Shown here in pieces: positions 1 through 7,048 of a stretch of DNA of 8,880 bases (position 1 is the stretch's first letter; each line of letters begins with the position of its first letter). The notes under the pieces are model-generated. The model was not told where the DNA came from and did not search any database. It saw only the letters and a program-made list of their open reading frames with translations. The position numbers and the translations under genes were made by a program. Origin of the DNA: Gemmatimonadales bacterium (GTDB taxonomy: Bacteria; Gemmatimonadota; Gemmatimonadetes; Gemmatimonadales; GWC2-71-9); assembly GCA_013812695.1 (NCBI GenBank), contig JACCSZ010000146.1, positions 1 through 8,880 of the forward strand, given 5' to 3'.

Positions 1-48
1 CGGACGTCGGCGTAGTCGCGCCCGAGCCCGTCGGCCGCGATGGCCGGC
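1..48. repeat. 48-bp direct repeat, copy 1 (at window edge)
   Basis: Bases 1-48 are identical to 362-409, an offset of 361 bp in the same orientation. Identity stops at base 49 versus 410 (c versus t). The left limit is unknown because the window begins here, so the repeat may be longer than 48 bp. This copy falls inside the ABC ATPase frame and shifts it. Confidence 0.95.
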
Positions 49-423
49 CCGCGCGATCGCCGCGGTGACGGCCGACCGCACCTCGCGGCCCGCGAGCCCC
101 GACAGCCGCGCGGCGAAGCGCAGGTTCTCCTCGACGGTGAGCAGCCCGTCCACGCTGGTTTCCTGAAACACCAGTCCGAGCCGGCGCCTGACCGCGGCGC
201 GCTCGCGGACGACGTCGTGGCCGAAGATGCGGGCGCCACCGCGAGTGGGGGCGAGGAGGGTGGCGAGGAGGAGCATCGCCGTGGTCTTCCCGGCGCCGTT
301 GGGTCCGAGCAATCCGACGAGGGCGCCGGCCGGCACGTCGAGCGTGAGCGAGTCGAGGGCGCGGACGTCGGCGTAGTCGCGCCCGAGCCCGTCGGCCGCG
401 ATGGCCGGCTCGCTCGCGCTCAC
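1..423 (-). CDS. ABC transporter ATP-binding protein, N-terminal part, broken or truncated at the left edge
   Basis: The reverse strand reads as an ABC ATPase from a GTG at 423-421. The Walker A motif GPNGAGKTT is at residues 40-48 and a Q-loop (LVFQETSVDGLLTVEENL) has its Gln near residue 87. The intact frame runs about 125 codons, to position 49. From 48 to 1 the DNA repeats the 5' end of this same gene in a different frame, so the protein turns into an Arg-rich nonsense tail and the expected LSGGQ signature and Walker B are not seen. It starts 30 nt after pqqE, in the same frame, with a weak GAGG as ribosome binding site. No other start lies between the pqqE stop and this GTG. The fold resembles DrrA-like exporters and the ATPases that accompany PQQ-dependent alcohol dehydrogenase systems. 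The transported substrate cannot be told. The ATPase call is firm; whether the break is biological is open. Confidence 0.85.
   Translation of the reverse strand, partial: MSASEPAIAADGLGRDYADVRALDSLTLDVPAGALVGLLGPNGAGKTTAMLLLATLLAPTRGGARIFGHDVVRERAAVRRRLGLVFQETSVDGLLTVEENLRFAARLSGLAGREVRSAVTAAIARAGHRGRRARARLRRRP
362..409. repeat. 48-bp direct repeat, copy 2 (true 5' end of the ABC ATPase gene)
   Basis: This copy encodes roughly residues 5-21 of the ABC ATPase (PAIAADGLGRDYADV) in frame with the downstream Walker A motif, so it is the native location. The other copy, at 1-48, is out of frame. Confidence 0.95.
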
Positions 424-453
424 CCGGCCGGCCTCAGGCCCACCCGGCCGCGC

Positions 454-1545
454 TCACGCGCCCTGCGGCTCGGCGGCGTAGTCGCGATAGGCGTACTCGT
501 CGGCGCCCGCGTGCTCGTGCAGGGCTTCATCGATCACGTTCCGGCGCGGGCTCAGCATGCACACCGGATCGGTGTTGGCGGCATCGCCCGTAAGCGCGAG
601 CGCCTGGCAGCGGCAGCCCCCGAAGTCCACGGTCTTCCGCGGACAGCTTCGGCACGGCTCCTTCATCCAGTCGTCGCCGCGGTAGGCCTGAAAGGCCGAC
701 GATTCGTGCCAGATCCACTGCACCGAATGCTCGCGGACGCTCGGCAGCTCGAGCGAGGGAATGGCGTACGCGCCGTGGCAGGGGAGCGCCTTGCCGTCGG
801 GCGACACCACGATGTAATAGCGGCCCCAGCCGCCGTAGCACGCCTTGGGCAGCTCCTCGAAGTAGTCGGGCAGGACGAACGTGATCTGCATCCGGCCCTT
901 GTAACGCAGGATGCGATCTTGCGCGATCTCCTTGGCCGCCAGCACCTGCTCGCGCCGCGGCATGAGCGTCGCCCGGTTCTTCAGTCCCCAGCCGTAGTAC
1001 TGCGTGTTGGCGAGCTCCAGCCGGTCGGCGCCGCAGCCGGCGGCGTAGTCGATGATCTCGCCGATCCGGTCGAGGTTGGCCCGGTGCAGCACCACGTTGA
1101 TCGAAAACGCGAACCCCAGCTCCTTCACCAGCGCGATCGCCGCCTGCTTCTGCTTGACGGAGCTGGTGCCCGCGATCCGCTCCGCCGTCGCCGGGTCCAC
1201 GTCCTGCACCGACACCTGCACGTGCTCGAGCCCGGCCGCGCGGAGCGCCTCGGCGCGCTTCCGGGTCAGGCCGAGCCCGGAGGTGACGAGCGTGGTGTAG
1301 AGGCCGAGGCTCCGCGCGTGCCCGGCCAGCTCCTCGAGGTCCTTCCGGATGAGCGGCTCGCCGCCCGACAGGCCGAGCTGCAGGACGCCCAGCTCGCGGG
1401 CCTCGGTGAAGACGCGTTTCCAGTCGTCGGTGCCGATCTCGTGCTCGGCCCGGAGCAGGTCGAGCGGATTGGAGCAATACGGGCAGTGCAGCGGGCAGCG
1501 ATGGGTCAGCTCCGCCAGCAGGGTGGTCGGACGTTCCATGGTCAT
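454..1545 (-). CDS. pqqE: PqqE, radical SAM PqqA peptide cyclase
   Basis: This 363-residue enzyme uses S-adenosylmethionine and iron-sulfur clusters to form the carbon-carbon bond between Glu and Tyr of PqqA, the first step of PQQ synthesis. The radical SAM motif CPLHCPYC is at residues 17-24 (CxxxCxxC), and GGEP at 61-64 is the SAM-contacting motif. The C-terminal SPASM part holds the cysteines expected to bind auxiliary clusters: C236, C256, C298, C301, C311, C313 and C329, within the hallmark DFGGCRCQA and LTGD stretches. Length matches the family's usual 360-390. The ATG at 1545-1543 overlaps the pqqD stop as ATGA, so translation is probably coupled. A downstream ABC gene follows after 30 nt. 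All key residues appear intact. Confidence 0.97.
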   Translation of the reverse strand: MTMERPTTLLAELTHRCPLHCPYCSNPLDLLRAEHEIGTDDWKRVFTEARELGVLQLGLSGGEPLIRKDLEELAGHARSLGLYTTLVTSGLGLTRKRAEALRAAGLEHVQVSVQDVDPATAERIAGTSSVKQKQAAIALVKELGFAFSINVVLHRANLDRIGEIIDYAAGCGADRLELANTQYYGWGLKNRATLMPRREQVLAAKEIAQDRILRYKGRMQITFVLPDYFEELPKACYGGWGRYYIVVSPDGKALPCHGAYAIPSLELPSVREHSVQWIWHESSAFQAYRGDDWMKEPCRSCPRKTVDFGGCRCQALALTGDAANTDPVCMLSPRRNVIDEALHEHAGADEYAYRDYAAEPQGA

Positions 1546-1811
1546 TGCACGAGCTCCCTCTCCGCCAGATACGACAGGTAGTCGGTCACGTCGGCGGTCA
1601 CATCGGTCTGGTAGCGCGCGCCCAGCTCCGCGGCGATCTGCGCGACGGTGCGCTGCCCATCCACCAGCTCGAGGATCGCCTGGCCGGTGTCGTTGAGCAG
1701 CACCGCGCCCTCGGGGTAGAGCAGCACCGGCCGCTGGCGCGCGGGATCGTAGTCGAGGCGCGCCAGCCGCCAGATCCGGGGCACGGTGTCGGGCGACATG
1801 GCCACCGTCAT
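1542..1811 (-). CDS. pqqD: PqqD, PqqA-binding peptide chaperone
   Basis: This 89-residue protein of the PqqD/RRE family binds the PqqA peptide and presents it to PqqE. The sequence shows the typical pattern: an early RLARLDYDPARQRPVLLYPEG segment, then LNDTGQAILELVDG at about 40-52, and a helical end (DVTDYLSYLAERELVQ). The ATG at 1811-1809 overlaps the pqqC stop (ATGA), and the gene's own TGA overlaps the pqqE ATG, so it sits between two four-base overlaps. A second in-frame ATG four codons later (MSPD) is a possible alternative start. It is a free-standing protein here, not fused to PqqC or PqqE as in some bacteria. Confidence 0.95.
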   Translation of the reverse strand: MTVAMSPDTVPRIWRLARLDYDPARQRPVLLYPEGAVLLNDTGQAILELVDGQRTVAQIAAELGARYQTDVTADVTDYLSYLAERELVQ

Positions 1812-2560
1812 GCCTCGTGGTACGCGTTGTGGATGGTGTCGATCATCGCCCAGAGCATCTCGAGCTTGAACGCCAGCGCCTCGAACACCTTCTGCTGGCG
1901 CTCGGGCGTGGTGGCCCACCCCCGGACGATGCGAAGGCCGTGGTTCACGTCGCGCGGCGCCTGGACCAGCCGGCTCCGGAAGTAATCCAGGCCCTCGGGC
2001 GGAATCCACGGGTAGTGCACCGGGAACGCCTCGATGCGCTGCTGGTGGATCTTGGGCGCGAACAGCTCGGTCAGCGACGACGCGCACGCCTCCTGCCACG
2101 TCTTGCCCTTGCAGAACGTCACGTACGATTCGCAGATGAGCCGGACGGCGGGCAGCACGTGACGCTCGTCCTCCATCTCCTCGCGTGGCACGCCCAGCGC
2201 GATGCCCAGCCGGATCCAGAGCTCGATCCCGCCCGAGCCAGGTTCGGTGCCGTCGTGGTCGATGATCCGCCCGATCCACTCGCGCCGCACGTCGGGATCG
2301 GGGCAATTGGACAGGATGGCCGCGTCTTTCCGGGGCACCACGCGCTGATACGCAAGGCGATTGGCCACCCAGCCCTGGAACTGCCGCTGCGAGAGCTTGC
2401 CGGCGTACATGAGCTGGTGAAACGGATGCTGGACGTAGTACGACCCGTGGAAGGAACGCAGCGCCGCCTCGAGCTCGGCGGGGGCGAGTGCCTGGTCGAG
2501 CGCCGGAATCGGCGGCCGCGGTGGCGTGGCGAGCTGCGAGGCGGCGAGCGTGGTAGTCAT
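1808..2560 (-). CDS. pqqC: PqqC, pyrroloquinoline-quinone synthase
   Basis: This 250-residue cofactor-less oxidase carries out the last step of PQQ synthesis, ring closure and oxidation of AHQQ with molecular oxygen. Family signatures are clear: HPFHQLM at 45-51, GWVANRLAYQ at 63-72, DHDG followed by GGIELWIRLG at 101-119, ERHVLP near 132-137, SSLTELFAP at 161-169, HYPWI at 182-186, YFRSRL at 193-198 and FKLEMLWAMID at 231-241. Length matches Klebsiella-type PqqC (about 250). The start is the ATG at 2560-2558, 8 nt after the pqqB stop. Longer readings of this frame run into pqqB and are not credible. No good Shine-Dalgarno is visible, so translational coupling to pqqB is likely. Confidence 0.97.
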   Translation of the reverse strand: MTTTLAASQLATPPRPPIPALDQALAPAELEAALRSFHGSYYVQHPFHQLMYAGKLSQRQFQGWVANRLAYQRVVPRKDAAILSNCPDPDVRREWIGRIIDHDGTEPGSGGIELWIRLGIALGVPREEMEDERHVLPAVRLICESYVTFCKGKTWQEACASSLTELFAPKIHQQRIEAFPVHYPWIPPEGLDYFRSRLVQAPRDVNHGLRIVRGWATTPERQQKVFEALAFKLEMLWAMIDTIHNAYHEA

Positions 2561-2568
2561 GGCGAAGG

Positions 2569-3477
2569 TCAGAGGGTGAACCGCATTCCGTCGCGGCCGA
2601 TCTGTAAGCCCGCGCGCTCGACGGCCAGCCGCTCGGGTCCGTCCTCGAGCAGCATGGGGTTGGTGTTGTTGATGTGCGTATACACCCGGTGCCGGCTCGG
2701 CAGACCCGCAAGCCGCGCCAGGCTGCCATCCGGGCCCGACACGGGCAGGTGATCCATCTGTCGCGCGGTGCGCTCGCCGATGCCGAGACCGATCAGCTCG
2801 TTGTCGGTCCAGAACGTTCCGTCGAACAGTACCAGATCGGTCTCCCCAAGTCGCCCGAGCAGCCCGGCATCGAGATCGCCGCAGCCGGGGACGAACGCGC
2901 AGGATCCGCTGGTGCGCTCGTCCCGCACGATAACGCCGACCGTGTGTCCCGGCCGCTCCTCCCGCGCAAACCTCGGCGGGCCCGCCGGCACCGGGAAACA
3001 CGTCACCGTGAGCCCGCTGGCCGTGCCGTCGCGGTAGCAGAGGCCGATGGACCGGTCGGGCACGAGCTCGGTCAAGGTGACGTCGGCGAATGCTGCGGTG
3101 ACCGCCAGAATCCGCGAGTCCTCCGCGATGATCCGGCGGACGGCGTCGGTGGCGGCGAGCTGGAGGTGCCGCGCCTCGCGCAGCAGCACGATCCCAAGCG
3201 TGTGGTCGAGTTCGGCGTCGGTCAAGACGATGCCCTCGACGGGCACGTGGCGGGCGCCGGTCGGGGCGGGGAACGAGAGCCGGCCGAGCTGATCGCGGAC
3301 GTCGGGCGAGGCGTTGAGCAGAAACCAGCGCCCGCCGTCGGCGCTCACGGCCGCCGACGATTGACTGCGCGGAATGGCCCGGTCAGGTTCGGACCGGGCG
3401 ACGCGGCACGAGGGGCACCAGCAGTTCCACTGGGGAAAGCCCCCGCCGGCGGCGGTACCGAGTAAAACGACGTGCAT
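2569..3477 (-). CDS. pqqB: PqqB, metallo-beta-lactamase-fold protein of PQQ synthesis
   Basis: A 302-residue protein. The N-terminus is diagnostic: LLGTAAGGGFPQWNCWCPSC, with C19, C21 and C24 forming the cysteine cluster known in PqqB. LTDAELDHTLGIVLLRE at about 85-101 contains the degenerate metallo-hydrolase motif ending in D91-H92. LFDGTFWTDNEL and the C-terminal YTHINNTNPML segment are also family hallmarks. The usual 'MGH' before PVSG reads MDHLPVSG here. PqqB has been proposed to hydroxylate the tyrosine-derived ring of the excised intermediate; older work suggested a transport role. The start at 3477 is fixed by the conserved N-terminus. It has no obvious ribosome binding site and lies 18 nt beyond the T-tract of the hairpin that separates it from pqqA. 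Confidence 0.96.
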   Translation of the reverse strand: MHVVLLGTAAGGGFPQWNCWCPSCRVARSEPDRAIPRSQSSAAVSADGGRWFLLNASPDVRDQLGRLSFPAPTGARHVPVEGIVLTDAELDHTLGIVLLREARHLQLAATDAVRRIIAEDSRILAVTAAFADVTLTELVPDRSIGLCYRDGTASGLTVTCFPVPAGPPRFAREERPGHTVGVIVRDERTSGSCAFVPGCGDLDAGLLGRLGETDLVLFDGTFWTDNELIGLGIGERTARQMDHLPVSGPDGSLARLAGLPSRHRVYTHINNTNPMLLEDGPERLAVERAGLQIGRDGMRFTL

Positions 3478-3494
3478 GAGAGCGATGCAGGGGT

Positions 3495-3532
3495 AGAAAA
3501 GACCGAGGGGCCCGCTTTCGCGAGCCCCTCGG
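3495..3532 (-). terminator. Intrinsic terminator/attenuator between pqqA and pqqB
   Basis: On the minus strand, positions 3532-3503 form a 13-bp stem: CCGAGGGGC pairs with GCCCCTCGG, then one U-G wobble, then CGC with GCG, closed by a GAAA tetraloop. The stem is directly followed by TCTTTTCT (3502-3495). It begins 14 nt after the pqqA stop. This is a textbook Rho-independent terminator shape. Because pqqBCDE have no other clear promoter, it most likely lets part of transcription through, giving more pqqA message than enzyme message. Confidence 0.85.
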
Positions 3533-3546
3533 ATCAGTCCTTCACC

Positions 3547-3621
3547 TTACAGCGTCGCGACGTAGGCAGTGACTTCCATCGTGACGGCGATGACCTCGGC
3601 CTCGGGCTTGGTCCACTTCAT
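3547..3621 (-). CDS. pqqA: PqqA, PQQ precursor peptide
   Basis: This 24-residue peptide is the ribosomally made substrate from which PQQ is built. It begins MKWTKPEAEVIAV and carries the essential Glu16-x-x-x-Tyr20 pair inside MEVTAYVATL. Glu16 and Tyr20 become the PQQ skeleton, with the same spacing and numbering as Methylobacterium-type PqqA. The start is firmly set by AGGAGG located 8 nt upstream, and the stop is TAA. Tyr20 is followed by only four residues, a short tail. It is the first gene of the pqq operon and is separated from pqqB by a terminator-like hairpin. Longer readings of this frame further upstream are not supported. Confidence 0.95.
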   Translation of the reverse strand: MKWTKPEAEVIAVTMEVTAYVATL

Positions 3622-3629
3622 GGCTGGAT

Positions 3630-3635
3630 CCTCCT
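3630..3635 (-). promoter_or_regulatory. Strong Shine-Dalgarno of pqqA
   Basis: AGGAGG on the minus strand, 8 nt before the pqqA ATG. It is the best ribosome binding site in the operon and fixes the pqqA start, in keeping with high production of the precursor peptide. pqqB and pqqC lack anything comparable. Confidence 0.85.
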
Positions 3636-3648
3636 GGGGTTGATGAAC

Positions 3649-3689
3649 CGGGCCGTCTCGGCCCGAACCGCATTGGGTGGTAACACCCA
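3649..3689 (-). promoter_or_regulatory. Two small hairpins in the pqqA leader
   Basis: Two adjacent inverted repeats lie just upstream of the pqqA ribosome binding site. Positions 3665-3649 read CGGGCCG-AGA-CGGCCCG (7-bp stem, 3-nt loop). Positions 3689-3674 read TGGGTG-TTAC-CACCCA (6-bp stem, 4-nt loop). They could stabilise the pqqA message, block the ribosome site, or be protein-binding operators. The inverted repeats are seen directly; their function is inference. Confidence 0.4.
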
Positions 3690-3787
3690 GCCAAGTCGAA
3701 GATGACTCGGCGATGCCCTTGGTAACGCAGGGGTCGTGCCGGGAATCGCGGATGGTCGTGTGGTAGTGGAGGTCGTTGAGGGGCAAC

Positions 3788-3815
3788 GGTATAGACTGTT
3801 GGGGCACGATCGGAA
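3788..3815 (-). promoter_or_regulatory. Weak candidate sigma-70-type promoter for pqqA
   Basis: On the minus strand, TTCCGA (3815-3810) and TATACC (3793-3788) are spaced by 16 nt. The match to consensus is only 3/6 and 4/6. It lies about 165 nt before the pqqA start. The rest of the stretch from 3622 to 3866 holds no gene I can support, so the operon promoter is expected somewhere here. Confidence 0.2.
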
Positions 3816-3866
3816 GAAATTGGGGCGGGGTGGGTGAAATCGCTCAGATGGTGAGATCACCCTTGT

Positions 3867-3951
3867 GTCATCCTGAGCGAAGCGAAGGATCGGGTCGGCG
3901 GCACGTGGGCCCGGAGCGGTGCTCGCTGGACTACCCGATCCTTCGCTTCGC

Positions 3952-3961
<10 letters not shown>
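3867..3961. repeat. Interspersed palindromic element with 29-bp perfect arms
   Basis: The left arm is 3867-3895 (begins GTCATCCTGAGCGAAGCGAA) and the right arm is its exact reverse complement at 3933-3961. The loop 3896-3932 is 37 nt. From memory, this TCATCCTGAGCGAAG core is a common dispersed repeat in environmental high-GC bacterial genomes and is often mistranslated as 'HPERSEG'/'LRFAQDD' peptides. No transposase is present and no T-tract follows either arm, so it resembles a non-autonomous REP or MITE-like element. The right arm contains the last codons and the stop of the response regulator gene. Confidence 0.9.
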
Positions 3962-5399
<1,438 letters not shown>

Positions 5400-5403
<4 letters not shown>

Positions 5404-6875
5404 CCGGCGCCCTCCGCGGGCAGCCGGAGCCGCACCGTGGTGCCTTCGCCCGGCCGACTCGAGATCTCGAGCCGCCCGCCGTTCTGCTCGACGTAGCGCT
5501 TGGCGATGGCGAGGCCGAGCCCCGTGCCTTCCTGCCGCGTCGTGAAGAACGGCTCGCAGACCGACGGCAGCGTCTCGGCCGGAATCCCACCGCCGGTGTC
5601 GCTCACCTCGACGACGACGGCGGCGGCCCCATCGCCCCCACCGTTATCGCTGGGCCCGTTGGCCGAGAACGCTTCGATGCGGAGCCGGCCGCCCGACGGC
5701 ATGGCGTCCAAGGCGTTGGAGACGATCTCGAGAATCGCCTGTTCGATCTGCATCGGGTCCACGCGCACGTGCGGAAGCGTGCCGGGGACGGCCAGCTCCA
5801 GATTCACCCGTCGGTCGCGGATCGGCCCGGCCACGGCGGGCAGCAATTCGTCGATCAGCCGCGGCAGGCTCTCCGACACCGGGTGGAACGGCGCCGGGCG
5901 ACTGAAACTGAGGAGGTGGCTGATGCGGCGGTCGAGCCGATCCACCTCTTCGATGATGGCGTCGAGGTGCTCGGTGGCCGTGGGCGACGCCGGATGGCGG
6001 CGCACGAGCTGGGCGGCCGCGCGCAGGCTCGCCAGCGGATTCCGAAGCCCGTGCGCCACCGCCGCCGACATCTCGCCGATCGACGCGAGCTTCCCGGCCT
6101 GGACCACCTGCGCCCGCGAGTCGCGGAGCTGGCGCGTCATCCGCGCAAGCGCGCGCGCCAGGTCGCCGATCTCGTCGCGCGAGGTGGCCTCGATCGGGTG
6201 GTCGAGATCGCCGGCCCCGACGACCGCCATGGCGCGGGTCAGCTCGCGCACCGGACGCGCGAGGCTGCGGGCCACGAGCCAGCTCCCGACCAGGCCGGCC
6301 AGCACCGCCAGGCCGATGATGACGGTGAGGGTCCGGCCCTCGTCGGCGAGAATTTCCTCGAGGCGGCTGTAGGCGCCGCGGACGCTGGACTCGCGCGCGC
6401 GCCGGTAGACCTCGCGGTTCATCTGGGTGAGCGCGGGCTGCAGCCGGCCCGTGAGTTCGCGTCGGGCCAGCCGGTAGGCCTCCTCCCGCCGGCCCAGGTC
6501 GGCCAGGCGAAAGACGCTGTCGGTGAGCGACGCGATCTGGCGCTGGATGCCCGCGATCCCGTCGGCGAGCCCAGCCTCCTCCGGCCGCAGCTCGGCCCGC
6601 CAGCGGTCCTGCCAGTAGCGCACCACCTGGCCGGTGAGCGCGAACTCACGCCGCGCGGACGGGTCGAGCCCGCTCAGATAGCGCCACACCTGCTCGCTCT
6701 GGTCGAACATCGCCGTCTCGAGCTCGGCATAGGTGCGCGTGCGCGCCATGCTCTCGCCGAGGGCCGTGAGGGCCCGGCGCTCGAGGGCGTTGCTGCGGAT
6801 GGCTTCCGCGCCGACCAGCAGCGCGGGGAGGACCATGAGGGAGAAGCCGAACAGGAGTTTGCGCTGGAAGGTCAC
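5400..6875 (-). CDS. Membrane sensor histidine kinase (NtrB/ZraS-like, HAMP)
   Basis: A 491-residue protein that senses a periplasmic signal and phosphorylates the overlapping response regulator. Membrane segments are at about 7-23 and 182-203, with a periplasmic, mostly helical sensor region of about 155 residues between them. A HAMP domain (204-257) follows. The dimerisation/phosphoacceptor box AAVAHGLRNPLASL has H275. The ATPase domain has the N box EIVSNALDAM (N387), G1 DTGGGIP (426-432), F box EPFFTT (441-446) and G2 GTGLGLAI. A Gly/Asn-rich insert (about 404-418) lies inside the ATPase domain. The start is GTG at 6875-6873, because an in-frame TGA lies one codon upstream; no strong ribosome binding site precedes it. 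The signal sensed is not evident from sequence. Confidence 0.94.
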
Positions 6876-6878
6876 GGC

Positions 6879-7004
6879 TCAAACATACGCGGAACGAGCC
6901 GCGGGCGGACCGGATGGTCCGCCCTCCTGCCGCGGGCGGTCGAGGATGTCGTGCTTACCTGCCAGATCGAAGGTGTCTGTAAAGGTTCTCTTGTTCCGTC
7001 CCAT
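6879..7004 (-). CDS. Possible 41-residue small ORF upstream of the kinase
   Basis: An ATG at 7004-7002 preceded by AGGGA five bases upstream opens a 41-codon frame (starts MGRNKRTFTDTFDLAGKHDI) ending in TGA at 6881-6879, one codon before and in frame with the kinase GTG. Its third codon positions are less GC-rich than in the neighbours, and its second half spans the hairpin at 6903-6924. I do not recognise it. It could be a short leader peptide or a chance frame across the divergent promoter region. Confidence 0.2.
   Translation of the reverse strand: MGRNKRTFTDTFDLAGKHDILDRPRQEGGPSGPPAARSAYV
6903..6924. promoter_or_regulatory. 9-bp perfect inverted repeat in the divergent intergenic region
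   Basis: GGGCGGACC-GGAT-GGTCCGCCC, two 9-bp arms with a 4-nt loop, located 28 nt upstream of the kinase GTG. There is no T-tract, so a terminator is unlikely. It may be an operator for the kinase/regulator operon or an RNA hairpin in the kinase leader. Confidence 0.4.
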
Positions 7005-7019
7005 CGAAGTCCCTAATTT
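6991..7019 (+). promoter_or_regulatory. Weak candidate promoter for the TPR gene
   Basis: TTGTTC (6991-6996) and TAATTT (7014-7019) are spaced by exactly 17 nt and end 29 nt before the TPR start. Each box matches only 3/6 of the sigma-70 consensus, but they lie in the most AT-rich part of the region. A promoter must lie in this 173-bp gap because the upstream gene is divergent. Confidence 0.25.
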
Positions 7020-7036
7020 CCAGCAACCTACCCGCC

Positions 7037-7041
7037 GGAGG
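7037..7041 (+). promoter_or_regulatory. Shine-Dalgarno of the TPR gene
   Basis: GGAGG, 7 nt before the ATG at 7049. It sets the start of the TPR protein. Confidence 0.8.
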
Positions 7042-7048
7042 ACGGCCG

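Noticed and set aside
40..1581. A 513-codon open frame on the plus strand opposite pqqE and the ABC gene
   Set aside because: It is antisense to well-recognised PqqE and ATPase frames, is rich in Arg/Gly/Ala with no domain, and is the usual shadow of GC-rich coding DNA. The same holds for long antisense frames at 1817-2752, 2674-3465, 4243-5496, 5769-7016, 7028-7705 and 7726-8694.
3674..3700. A sigma-54 -24/-12 promoter (TTGGCTGGGTGTTACC) before pqqA
   Set aside because: The -24 GG is followed after 10 nt by CC and not GC, and the TTGC element is missing. The match is explained by the small hairpin there.
3547..3807. An 86-residue reading of the pqqA frame
   Set aside because: The upstream extension has no ribosome site, and AGGAGG marks the 24-residue start, which matches the PqqA family length.
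6950..6985. A sigma-54 promoter on the minus strand before the kinase (TGGCAGGTAAGCAC)
   Set aside because: Spacing from GG leads to CG and not GC, and no TTGC is present.
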